A stretch of 55,669 nucleotides of DNA from CAYJAZ01 sp964369185. Its GTDB lineage: Bacteria > Desulfobacterota > Desulfovibrionia > Desulfovibrionales > Desulfovibrionaceae. Within the stretch, counting starts at the first letter, position 1; every line of letters starts with the position of its first letter. This document shows positions 16,614-23,893 of the stretch, one piece after another. The DNA is taken from contig CAYJEN010000006.1 of assembly GCA_964369185.1 (NCBI GenBank), forward strand, positions 1 through 55,669, given 5' to 3'. The notes under the pieces were generated by a model. The model did not search any database. It saw only the letters and a program-made list of their open reading frames with translations, and was not told the DNA's origin. The position numbers and the translations under genes were made by a program.

Positions 16614-18137
16614 TTAGTCAAAATCAAATGATGCAGGTGGAAGTGGGGTTTCGTAAGTTGTAGGTGTAATATCTAAATCATCAAGTAAAGTTCCTTGAAG
16701 AGCTAAAACTCTCCATGAGTTTACGATGATATTTGATTCAGATGTCGCCAACTGCACTTGTGTTGTGTATAGTTCTGTTTCTGCATCTAAAACGTCAAGA
16801 AGTGAACGTGTACCGAATGAGAATTGTGATAAATAGTTATCTCTAGTTGCTAAGTTGTACATTTTAGCATCTTCGTATACTGTGCGAAGTTCTTGAGCAT
16901 TTTGTAAATCGTTGTAAGTTTGAATAGCTTCAGTTTTTACAGCGTCGATTTGAGCAATGGTATCTTCACGAGCCATGCGTGATCTAGCTTTAGCAGCTAA
17001 AACAGTATTTTGTGTTGCAAAACCATTAAATAAGTTCCAAGATACACCTAAAGTTGCAGAAGCACTTGTTGTGTAAGCTTTGTCAGAACCATAAGTTTCG
17101 ATAGAAGGGTCATCATATTCAGCACCAAAAGTAAGTGTTACTTCTGGGTGGTAGCCACCTTCAGCGATATCAATTTGTTTGTAAGCTGCTTGATAGTCTG
17201 AGTGTAAAGCGTTAACTTTAGGGTTTCTCATAAGAGCTGTGCTGATAATAGCTTCAGGAGACTGAATTTCTTGTTGTGGAAGAATTGGGTCTAGGAAGTA
17301 AGTAGGGAGTTCATGCCCTGTAAGTTGTTCGTAGTTGTTGATTGAATTTTTGTATGCATTTTCAGCATTTCTTAAATCAGCAGTTGCACGAACAAGACGA
17401 CCTTGCGCTTGTGTTACATCAGCTTCAGTCATGATACCTGAAGCACTTAAAGCGATTTGTTGATTAAGAATTTCTCTGTGTTTATCAACATAGCTTACGG
17501 TAAGATCAAGAATTTTTTTAGTTCTTACAATATCAGTGTGAGCAATTAGCCCTTCAAGAGCTAATGTGGTTGCGTTATCATAAACACGATTGTCAAGAGA
17601 TTCAAGAACAAAGATGTTATAATCTACTGTATTTGAAACAATTTGACCGTTCCATAAAATTTGAGTTAATGTTGCTGATGCAGAACCGGTTGAAGAACCG
17701 TTGAAATTGTTTTCATTTCCGCTTGTAGCATTTCTTGTAGCTTGGTTATCGGTATATGCTACGCCGTACGTACCGGTAATATCTAAAGATGGATAATAAC
17801 CTGATTTAGCTTTTTCAACTTCATATTGTTGTGCAACTCTGTTTTCTCTGATTGAACGGAGTGTTGGTGAGTAATACAATACAGCTTTCATTGAATCATA
17901 AACTGAAACTTCTATAGCATCTATAAGTGGAGAAACTTTAGGAGCTTCTGTTTCTATAAGTGGAGTTACAACCAATGGATGTGTAATTTCATCTGATCCA
18001 ACCACTACAGTAGGCTCGTTTTGAGCAATAACTGCAGGTACGTCCTCTGCTGCATTAGCATCTACTGCAGAAAAAGCTACAACAGGTGCAACAGCAGTAT
18101 AAGCGATAAGCGGTAGAATGTGTTTTTTGAAGTTCAT
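16614..18137 (-). CDS. lapE: TolC/LapE-type outer-membrane channel of the Lap exporter
   Basis: Outer-membrane efflux protein that forms the trans-envelope duct for the type I secretion system. It has 507 residues. A signal peptide (MNFKKHILPLIAYTAVAPVVAFSAVDANA, cleavage near AxA at 27-29) is followed by two OEP repeats. The first contains YDSMKAVLYYSPTLRSIRENR and the second YGSDKAYTTSASATLGVSWNLFNGFATQN; the LFNGF motif is typical of the TolC family. It is the first gene of the operon, with a strong sigma-70 promoter 60 bases upstream and a tRNA gene beyond that. Confidence 0.95.
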   Translation of the reverse strand: MNFKKHILPLIAYTAVAPVVAFSAVDANAAEDVPAVIAQNEPTVVVGSDEITHPLVVTPLIETEAPKVSPLIDAIEVSVYDSMKAVLYYSPTLRSIRENRVAQQYEVEKAKSGYYPSLDITGTYGVAYTDNQATRNATSGNENNFNGSSTGSASATLTQILWNGQIVSNTVDYNIFVLESLDNRVYDNATTLALEGLIAHTDIVRTKKILDLTVSYVDKHREILNQQIALSASGIMTEADVTQAQGRLVRATADLRNAENAYKNSINNYEQLTGHELPTYFLDPILPQQEIQSPEAIISTALMRNPKVNALHSDYQAAYKQIDIAEGGYHPEVTLTFGAEYDDPSIETYGSDKAYTTSASATLGVSWNLFNGFATQNTVLAAKARSRMAREDTIAQIDAVKTEAIQTYNDLQNAQELRTVYEDAKMYNLATRDNYLSQFSFGTRSLLDVLDAETELYTTQVQLATSESNIIVNSWRVLALQGTLLDDLDITPTTYETPLPPASFDFD

Positions 18138-18194
18138 GTTAATCCCTCACAATAAATTTATTACATGTTGTTACTTATTTTCGCCAGATGCTTT

Positions 18195-18223
18195 ATCATA
18201 TAATTTATTAAACTTTATGTCAA
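18195..18223 (-). promoter_or_regulatory. Strong sigma-70 promoter of the Lap operon
   Basis: On the minus strand TTGACA (18223-18218), exactly 17 bases, TATGAT (18200-18195). The predicted transcript starts near 18188, giving a leader of about 50 bases before the TolC-type gene. The remaining sequence up to the tRNA at 18417 is AT-rich with no clear operator. Confidence 0.8.
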
Positions 18224-18377
18224 CTAAAATCTCATTCAATGTTCAATAGAATATGATTTTAAATGAATATTTCATATAAATATATGTATAAAATCTGTAC
18301 AAAAAATATTACCGGTTAAATAAAGAGTTCAAAAAGTTGAACTTGCCGAGTTGAATATAATTTCTCATAAAAATGAG

Positions 18378-18404
18378 CAAAAAAAAACCTACAAAAATGT
18401 AGGT
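18378..18404 (-). terminator. Terminator of the tRNA-Arg gene
   Basis: On the minus strand a 7-bp stem ACCTACA/TGTAGGT (18404-18398 with 18393-18387) with a four-base loop, then a run of T. It lies 13 bases beyond the encoded CCA. Confidence 0.85.
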
Positions 18405-18416
18405 ATTATTTTAAAA

Positions 18417-18493
18417 TGGCGCGCCCGAAGAGATTCGAACTCCTGACCAATAGCTTAGAAGGCTACTGCTCTATCCTACTGAGCTACGGGCGC
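18417..18493 (-). tRNA. tRNA-Arg (anticodon TCT)
   Basis: A complete cloverleaf can be drawn. The 7-bp acceptor is GCGCCCG/CGGGCGC, the D arm GCTC/GAGC, the anticodon arm GTAGC-CTTCTAA-GCTAT with anticodon TCT (reads AGA), and the T arm closes around TTCGAAT. Discriminator G is followed by an encoded CCA. It has its own promoter and terminator. Confidence 0.95.
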
Positions 18494-18506
18494 GTTTGAT
18501 TTGGAA

Positions 18507-18535
18507 TGTATAGTTCTTTTTTTAAAAATAGTCAA
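18507..18535 (-). promoter_or_regulatory. Promoter of tRNA-Arg
   Basis: On the minus strand TTGACT (18535-18530), 17 bases, TATACA (18512-18507). It places transcription start about 7 bases before the mature tRNA end. Confidence 0.75.
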
Positions 18536-18573
18536 GAAAAAAATGTTACTTTCCAAAATTTATTTTAAAAAAC

Positions 18574-19488
18574 CTAAATGCTTGAGTAAGCAGCTAAAGG
18601 AATAGAGTTATAATTTTCACGTATTTCTTCAAACAATTTGTTATTATTATTTGAAAGCTCCATAGCATCACTTTTAGTAAGCGCGTGTAGGAATAAGTTG
18701 TTATGTTTATGGCCCGAGCATTTAACTTCAAATGCACCTTGAAGAGGCATGCCTAGCATTGCAATATCGCCAACAAAATCAAGAATCTTATGACGAACAA
18801 ATTCATCACTATGACGTAATCCGTCAGGGTTTATAACTCCTTCTTCGTCTAGTACAATAGCATTCGCTAATGAACCACCTAGCGCCAACCCTTTTGAGTG
18901 GAGATATTCAACTTCTTTCAAGAATCCGAATGTGCGAGATTTTGCAATTTCTTCAAAAGAATTTTGGTTGATGTCAATTGTATATCTTTGTTTTCCTATA
19001 GTGTGGTGAGGAAAGTCAATAGTATAGTCAATATAGAGTCCGCTATAAGGTCTTGCTATAATACTTTTGTTACCTTCAACAAAAGAAAAAGGTTTTGTAA
19101 TTTTAGCGTATACTCTTTCTTGAGGTAGAGTTTTGCGACCTGCTTTTTTTATCGCATCAACTATAAGCAGAGCAGAACCATCAAGAATTGGAACTTCATT
19201 ACCATATACATGGATATTTATATTATCAATTTGCATGCCTTGAATAGCTGCAAGTAAATGCTCAACTGTTGAGAGTGATGCTTCGCCAACACTTAAGGTA
19301 GTAGCAAGCTCGGTAGTTGTAACTGCTTCCGGAGATGGAGTTATAGTTGATACACCATTTTTAGAATGTAGGGTAAATATAATTCCGGAATTTGCTTGTG
19401 CAGGGGAAAGCTTCATGCGAACGTCTTCGCCTGAGTGTAAGCCTATTCCGTTGAGTTGAACAGTTTTTGCTAGTGTACTTTGGAACAT
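18574..19488 (-). CDS. lpxC: UDP-3-O-acyl-N-acetylglucosamine deacetylase
   Basis: Zinc enzyme for the committed step of lipid A synthesis, removing acetate from UDP-3-O-acyl-GlcNAc in the cytoplasm. It has 304 residues, normal for the family. Metal ligands are visible in STVEHLLAA (first His) and in VRHKILDFVGDIAM (HxxxD). The GSLANAIVLDE segment is also typical. The start at 19488 (MFQSTLAKTVQLNGIG) is chosen because GGAGG lies four bases upstream; codons further up lie between the sigma-54 promoter and the ribosome site. It is monocistronic and apparently transcribed from a sigma-54 promoter, which is unusual for lpxC. Confidence 0.96.
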   Translation of the reverse strand: MFQSTLAKTVQLNGIGLHSGEDVRMKLSPAQANSGIIFTLHSKNGVSTITPSPEAVTTTELATTLSVGEASLSTVEHLLAAIQGMQIDNINIHVYGNEVPILDGSALLIVDAIKKAGRKTLPQERVYAKITKPFSFVEGNKSIIARPYSGLYIDYTIDFPHHTIGKQRYTIDINQNSFEEIAKSRTFGFLKEVEYLHSKGLALGGSLANAIVLDEEGVINPDGLRHSDEFVRHKILDFVGDIAMLGMPLQGAFEVKCSGHKHNNLFLHALTKSDAMELSNNNNKLFEEIRENYNSIPLAAYSSI

Positions 19489-19523
19489 AATTCCTCCAAT
19501 CGTCATAAAATCAATGAATGGTA

Positions 19524-19540
19524 TGCAAATTATGTGCCAA
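19524..19540 (-). promoter_or_regulatory. Sigma-54 promoter of lpxC
   Basis: On the minus strand TTGGCACATAATTTGCA, a full match to the TTGGCACR-N4-TTGCW consensus. The predicted transcript starts near 19512, 24 bases before the lpxC ATG. No sigma-70 promoter of comparable quality was seen in the 186-base gap. Confidence 0.8.
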
Positions 19541-19629
19541 TTGTTTTTATGGGTTTAGCTTGTTCATAATGGCTTGAATAGATAGTTCATTTCTAGACTA
19601 TATCTATATTATTTATATTGTGACTTTTT

Positions 19630-19658
19630 AACAACACTTACTTTAATGTTGTGTTGTT
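19630..19658. promoter_or_regulatory. Inverted repeat, candidate enhancer site for lpxC
   Basis: AACAACAC-N13-GTGTTGTT, a perfect 8-bp inverted repeat centred about 130 bases upstream of the sigma-54 start of lpxC, the usual position for a sigma-54 activator dimer. On the plus strand it is followed by TTTT and could be a weak terminator, but no rightward gene precedes it. Confidence 0.4.
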
Positions 19659-19674
19659 TTTTAACAACTAAAGA

Positions 19675-20529
19675 TTAAATTTTAACAGCTTTGGCAATTC
19701 TTTTTATTCCGGCGTAATCTATTATAGCTTGAACTTCTGCCCATTGATTCTGCGAGTTTAGGTAGTTAAGTACTTGATCAGATTGATTATATCCATGTTC
19801 TATGAGTAGAAGTCCTCCTGGTTTTAAGTTCTTTTGCGCAAAATTGATTACTTCCCAGATAATTTCAAATCCATTTATTCCTGAGGTTAGAGCATGTTCA
19901 GGTTCATAATCTTTAACATTTTTATCTAGATTAATATATTCATTTTCAGGGATATAAGGAGGATTAGAAACTATACAGTCGAATTTAGTTTCTTCTTTTG
20001 CTTCTTCGATAGGGCAGTGAATGAATTGTATTCTATTCGATAATTGAAGACTTTCAGCATTTTTTTTAGCTATATTAATGGATGGTTGACTTATGTCATA
20101 AGCGATACAAGAGCTATTTTCTATTTCAGCTAATATTGAAAGTGCAATACAGCCCGAACCGGTGCCAACATCACAAAAAGATATAGGATAATTTACATTT
20201 TTAAAATAATCTATTGTATTATCGACGATTAGCTCTGTTTCGGGTCGAGGGATAAGAACGTTTTCATCAACAAAAAAATCTCTACCATAAAACTCTTTAG
20301 TTTTAGTAATATAGGCAAGAGGTTCATTTGCTAAAAATCTATTAAGCATTGAATTTAGTATATTGATAACATCTTCACTCAACTCGTTCTCATCATGCGA
20401 GATTATATACGCTTTTGACTTGTTGGTGTAGAATTGCAATAAAATAAGAGGAGCAGATATTTCTGCTCCGCTTTTTATACATAATTTTTTTGCATTTTCT
20501 AGCCATAATTTATAGCTTTGAGTTTGCAT
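19675..20529 (-). CDS. prmC: Peptide chain release factor N5-glutamine methyltransferase
   Basis: SAM-dependent enzyme that methylates the GGQ glutamine of release factors RF1/RF2 in the cytoplasm. It has 284 residues. An N-terminal helical domain (about 1-90) is followed by a Rossmann methyltransferase. The SAM loop is DVGTGSGCIALSI, and the substrate-binding signature is NPPYIP in IVSNPPYIPENEY. The start codon shares one base with the stop of the upstream gene (TAATG), so the two are translationally coupled. prf1, its usual neighbour, is absent here. Confidence 0.95.
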   Translation of the reverse strand: MQTQSYKLWLENAKKLCIKSGAEISAPLILLQFYTNKSKAYIISHDENELSEDVINILNSMLNRFLANEPLAYITKTKEFYGRDFFVDENVLIPRPETELIVDNTIDYFKNVNYPISFCDVGTGSGCIALSILAEIENSSCIAYDISQPSINIAKKNAESLQLSNRIQFIHCPIEEAKEETKFDCIVSNPPYIPENEYINLDKNVKDYEPEHALTSGINGFEIIWEVINFAQKNLKPGGLLLIEHGYNQSDQVLNYLNSQNQWAEVQAIIDYAGIKRIAKAVKI

Positions 20530-20876
20530 TATTCTTTTCCGTACATTTGAATTTTAATCCATTTTTTTATGTAGTCCGGTGGCATTGAAACACCTTTTAA
20601 TTTACCAAAATCTTCATGAAATTCTTTTTCAAGTTCAGTCGGTAAATCGCAAGAGAACAAATCAATCGCTTCATCTGAATTTCTTTTTACAAGTCTAAGT
20701 GTTGGTTTTTCAAGCCAGTGATCTATGACAAAGTAAATAGCTACATCATCTTTTGAACGAACAGGTGGGTGTTCAGCGTGCCAGTCATTATTTCCCCATT
20801 CTAAGTAAAGGGTTACAGCATCTTCAGGGGATAAATTCCAATCAATTGTATAATCAGCAAAATCTTTTAATTGCAT
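20529..20876 (-). CDS. Conserved hypothetical protein coupled to prmC
   Basis: A 115-residue soluble acidic protein with no signal peptide and no motif I can assign. The opening MQLKDFADYTIDWNLSPEDAVTLYLEWGNNDWHAEHPP is rich in tryptophan and acidic residues, and the C-terminus ends in MPPDYIKKWIKIQMYGKE. Similar small proteins occur beside prmC or HU genes in Desulfovibrionaceae as far as I recall, but the function is not known to me. It overlaps the prmC start by one base, and GGAG lies upstream of its own ATG. I infer an operon with prmC and do not propose an activity. Confidence 0.8.
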   Translation of the reverse strand: MQLKDFADYTIDWNLSPEDAVTLYLEWGNNDWHAEHPPVRSKDDVAIYFVIDHWLEKPTLRLVKRNSDEAIDLFSCDLPTELEKEFHEDFGKLKGVSMPPDYIKKWIKIQMYGKE

Positions 20877-20950
20877 AAGTGCTCCTTTATTGTTGTCTTC
20901 ATAATAGTATTGATTCTCAATAAAGTCAAGTCCTATTTAAAATACGCTTA

Positions 20951-20992
20951 TAAAGAAGGAAAAGGGCGCATGAAACAAATTCACGCACCCTT
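20951..20992 (-). terminator. Rho-independent terminator after the HU/IHF gene
   Basis: Long stem AAGGGTGCGTGAA with TTCATGCGCCCTT (20992-20962, a few G-U or mismatched pairs) and a short loop, followed on the minus strand by TTCCTTCTTT. It separates the HU/IHF gene from the prmC pair. Confidence 0.75.
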
Positions 20993-21027
20993 ACAAGATT
21001 GATCATTGAATAGAACAGGTTAGGTGC

Positions 21028-21324
21028 TTACGCTTCTTCACCGTTAAGTTCAACTCTGAATTTTCTAGAAAGTCTGAATACTACAACTTTACGAGGAGGA
21101 AGAGTAATAGATTCATCAGTTTGTGGGTTACGCCCTTTACGAGCATTTTTATCATAAGCTTCAAATTTGCCGAAGCCACTAACAAGTAATGAATGATCTT
21201 TTTTGATTGATTGTTTCATCAATACAAGTAGGTTTTCAATAATTTGTTTTACTTCTGCGCGATTTCTTTCTGTTTTTTCGTAAACGGCTTCAACGATATC
21301 AGCCTTCGTTAGTGCTTTGTTCAT
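21028..21324 (-). CDS. HU/IHF-family nucleoid protein (IHF-alpha-like)
   Basis: A 98-residue DNA-bending protein of the HU/IHF family. The opening MNKALTKADIVEAVYEKT and the beta-arm region VSGFGKFEAYDKNARKGRNPQTDESITLPPRKVVVFRLS contain the family signature GFGxF...RxGRNPxT and the intercalating proline. The K-N-A-R-K-G-R pattern resembles IHF alpha more than HU. If it is IHF it would help loop DNA at the sigma-54 promoters in this window, but the subclass cannot be settled from sequence alone. The ribosome site AGGAGG lies upstream, and the gene ends in its own terminator. Confidence 0.93.
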   Translation of the reverse strand: MNKALTKADIVEAVYEKTERNRAEVKQIIENLLVLMKQSIKKDHSLLVSGFGKFEAYDKNARKGRNPQTDESITLPPRKVVVFRLSRKFRVELNGEEA

Positions 21325-21390
21325 AATTCCTCCTAATCTAAGGTTGTATAATAAATTTTTTGAGACAATTTTAATAAGAAATTGTGATTG

Positions 21391-21801
21391 TTATATGTGA
21401 GCAGTAATTTTATCGGCAATTTCTTTCATATGTTCAATACCATTGTATGCACTATGTTTCCACATAGGAAACTCACTTGCGTCATACCGTGGGATGATGT
21501 GCCAATGCACATGAGGTACAACTTGACCAGATGATGGAAAATTATTTTGAATACAATTAAAACCGCTCGCGCCAAGTCCCTTCATAAGAGCAGTGGCGAC
21601 TTTTTGCTGAGCTTCTAATGCATCTTGCGCATATTCAAGAGGTAAATCAAGTATTGTTTCACTATGATATTTAGGAATAACAAGCGCATGCCCAAAGTTC
21701 ATAGGAGCAATATCTAAGAATACAAATACCTTATCTGTTTCATAAATTTTAGAAGAAGGTATATCACCTTGAATTATTTTGCAAAAAATACAGTCTGACA
21801 T
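21391..21801 (-). CDS. HIT-family (histidine triad) nucleotide hydrolase
   Basis: A 136-residue cytoplasmic protein of the HIT superfamily, Hint-like, which hydrolyses nucleoside phosphoramidates or dinucleoside polyphosphates. The N-terminal CIFCKIIQGDIPSSKIYE carries the zinc-type cysteines. The triad HVHWHIIPRY is near residues 107-116. The physiological substrate is not predictable. GGCAGGAAAA precedes the ATG. It lies 66 bases upstream of the HU/IHF gene in the same direction and may share its transcript. Confidence 0.94.
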   Translation of the reverse strand: MSDCIFCKIIQGDIPSSKIYETDKVFVFLDIAPMNFGHALVIPKYHSETILDLPLEYAQDALEAQQKVATALMKGLGASGFNCIQNNFPSSGQVVPHVHWHIIPRYDASEFPMWKHSAYNGIEHMKEIADKITAHI

Positions 21802-21994
21802 TTTTCCTGCCTTTTTTTAGCTAGACAAACAAAATCATTAAAGCTATCTTTCTAGAAAAATCTGCATATAACTTTAAGACATATATATCTAGTTTTTACT
21901 ATTAAGTCAATAAGATTATAGGCACATTTTAAAATCATTACCGTTAATTATTTTTTCACTTACAACTAATTTATTGACTAAAACGTCGTTATTT

Positions 21995-23059
21995 ATGATT
22001 ATTAGTAAAATTTCCACTGTTTATTTAAATGTAAAAAGAGAAAGAAAATATTCTCTTGTTCCTTTTTTTATTCCCTTTTTTGGTTGTCCGCAGATATGTG
22101 TATTCTGTAACCAGTCACTTCAAACAGGAACTAAAAATGACTTCGCTTTAAAAGCTACAGAAAAAATTTTAAAGCAACTTGAAGAAACATATTTTCATTT
22201 AAAAGAGAAGAAAAATCGTAATCAAATATCAGAACTCGCATTTTATGGAGGAACTTTTTCTGCCCTTCCTGAAAAAGAATTTCAATTTTGCTTGGATTTT
22301 GTTGAAAAGTGTAAAAATGAAAGCTTGATAGCAAAAGCAAGAGTATCTACAAGACCAGATTCTTGTGATGATGAAAGACTCAGTCAAATGAAAGAAAAAG
22401 GTATTGATACTATCGAACTTGGAATACAAACTTTCAAAGATGAGTCATTATTTGCATCCAATAGAAATTATAGCTCGAAAACTGCTGAAGGTGCATGTAA
22501 TAGAGTAAAGAGTTACGGCTTTGAACTCGGTATTCAGTTACTACCTAATTTGCCTAAGCACGAAGCAAATGATTTTCTAGAAGATATTGAAAAGTCAGTT
22601 TCATTGTCACCTGATTTTATGAGATTTTACCCATGCCTAGTAGTAGATGGAACTAAACTTGCTTTGATGTGGAAAAATAATCAGCATAAAGTATGGAATC
22701 AAGAGGATACAATTGAGATTTTAGCACAAGGACTCTACAAAACATGGCAAGCCCGTATTCCTGTTATAAGAATTGGAGTTGCCTATGAAGAAAACTTCTA
22801 CAAAAAAGTTTTAGCGGGCGCGCAAGACTTATCATTAGGGCAAAAAGTGCAAGAAAGAGCAGCGCAAATTGCAATTGAAAATATAAGCCATGAATATCAA
22901 CTTGATATGAAAAAAAATTATACTTGGACGTTTCCACTCTCAGCAAAGGGATATCTAAGCTTCAAAAATAATAAAGAGTTTTGGAAAAGCAAAGGAATAA
23001 TAAAAGGAAGTATTTTTTGGCATGATGAGGATTCAATTATAATTAAAGCTTCCAAATAA
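21995..23059 (+). CDS. Elp3-like radical SAM protein
   Basis: A 354-residue iron-sulfur enzyme. The cluster-binding motif CPQICVFC (C31-x3-C35-x2-C38) sits in FFIPFFGCPQICVFCNQ. The GGTFSALP, STRPD and ELGIQTF segments are the Elp3/COG1243-type radical SAM core. There is no acetyltransferase domain, so it is not a full Elp3 tRNA modifier; the substrate is unknown. No good ribosome site is visible. I prefer the ATG at 21995; an in-frame TTG at 21974 would add seven residues. It converges with the ahbB operon. Confidence 0.85.
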   Translation: MIISKISTVYLNVKRERKYSLVPFFIPFFGCPQICVFCNQSLQTGTKNDFALKATEKILKQLEETYFHLKEKKNRNQISELAFYGGTFSALPEKEFQFCLDFVEKCKNESLIAKARVSTRPDSCDDERLSQMKEKGIDTIELGIQTFKDESLFASNRNYSSKTAEGACNRVKSYGFELGIQLLPNLPKHEANDFLEDIEKSVSLSPDFMRFYPCLVVDGTKLALMWKNNQHKVWNQEDTIEILAQGLYKTWQARIPVIRIGVAYEENFYKKVLAGAQDLSLGQKVQERAAQIAIENISHEYQLDMKKNYTWTFPLSAKGYLSFKNNKEFWKSKGIIKGSIFWHDEDSIIIKASK

Positions 23060-23091
23060 CAAAGTAGCAATGTAAAAAGTAATAGTCGTAG

Positions 23092-23135
23092 AAAAGGGAA
23101 ATCACATTGTTTAAAAAAAATGTGATTTCCCTTTT
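23092..23135. terminator. Bidirectional terminator between convergent units
   Basis: A 17-bp perfect stem (23092-23108 with 23119-23135) with a 10-base loop. The stem ends supply AAAA on one side and TTTT on the other, so it serves both the radical SAM gene and the leftward ahbB operon. Confidence 0.85.
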
Positions 23136-23160
23136 AAAAGTCATAAATTAAATTTCAAAA

Positions 23161-23634
23161 CTAAAAATACTTCATTGATGTCTTTTTTAGTTCTTTTATA
23201 CTTTCGAGTATAGCGTATTCTTGTAATTCAGTTGTTTTTATAAGTTGATCTATGGTATCTTGAATATCATTTTCTTCCATGCCGTGAATCATAGTAAATA
23301 GGGTATAGTTCCATTTAGATGTATCAGGGCTTGGTCTATGATAGCAATGCGATATATTAGAAAATGTTGCAGCAATTTTTCCTGCTTCTGTGATGAGTGA
23401 ATCATCAATTTTCCAAGCAACCATAGCATTGAAGTTATATCCTACTTTCTGATGTTTTATGCTTGCACCAAATCTGCGGATAACTCCTTGTTCTTTTAGT
23501 GTAGAGAGGAGGTTTATCACTTCTTCTTCACTGCAACCAACTTCTTTCGCAATATCAGCGTAAGGAGTAAGGGATTCAGGAAGATTTGATTGTACGATGT
23601 GTAGGATTTTTTCTTGAGTTTCAGTAAATTGCAT
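23161..23634 (-). CDS. ahbB: Siroheme decarboxylase subunit AhbB (Lrp/AsnC-fold)
   Basis: In the alternative heme pathway of sulfate reducers and archaea, AhbA/AhbB decarboxylate siroheme to didecarboxysiroheme. This 157-residue protein has an N-terminal winged helix (TPYADIAKEVGCSEEEVINLLSTL) and an AsnC-type ligand domain. The family-specific stretches VIRRFGA, NFNAMVAWKID, SHCYHRP and WNYTLFTMIHG separate it from ordinary Lrp regulators. The start at 23634 (MQFTETQEKILHI) follows AGGA and lies four bases after the upstream stop; an in-frame extension would overlap that gene. The AhbA partner, which has the same fold, is not in the window. Confidence 0.88.
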   Translation of the reverse strand: MQFTETQEKILHIVQSNLPESLTPYADIAKEVGCSEEEVINLLSTLKEQGVIRRFGASIKHQKVGYNFNAMVAWKIDDSLITEAGKIAATFSNISHCYHRPSPDTSKWNYTLFTMIHGMEENDIQDTIDQLIKTTELQEYAILESIKELKKTSMKYF

Positions 23635-23638
23635 ATAA

Positions 23639-23878
23639 TTATCCTGTAGATTGAATTTTACGAACAAGTAATTCATCGCCATTGAACAGTGGTAAATCCG
23701 GAGTTAGCAAGGTATTATTGCGAACTACAATAGCTGTGCATTCTTTGATATTAAGAAATTCAAGTAACCTCTTTACAGTGCGAGCACTTTTTTTAGGAAT
23801 TTCAATAATTTTTTCTTCCGGTTGAAGATGCACTCTTATTGGTTTTGGTGGAATAAATTCTTTATTGTCTTCAGTCAT
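23639..23878 (-). CDS. ThiS/MoaD-like beta-grasp protein without GG terminus
   Basis: A 79-residue protein with the ThiS/MoaD ubiquitin-like pattern: strand IRVHLQPEEKIIEIPKK, helix ARTVKRLLEFLNI, strand TAIVVRNNTLLTPDLPLFNGDELLVRKIQS. Sulfur-carrier proteins of this fold end in Gly-Gly, which is adenylated and thiocarboxylated. Here the chain ends in QSTG, with a single glycine. Either it is not a sulfur carrier, or it is processed or uses an unusual tail. AGAGGAAGT precedes the ATG. It sits between nadK (15 bases upstream) and ahbB (4 bases downstream), clearly cotranscribed. Confidence 0.75.
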   Translation of the reverse strand: MTEDNKEFIPPKPIRVHLQPEEKIIEIPKKSARTVKRLLEFLNIKECTAIVVRNNTLLTPDLPLFNGDELLVRKIQSTG

Positions 23879-23893
23879 ACTTCCTCTTATATT

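Noticed and set aside
19630..19676. Stem-loop after prmC as its terminator
   Set aside because: In the direction of prmC transcription the hairpin is followed by A residues, not T, so it is listed as an inverted repeat upstream of lpxC instead.
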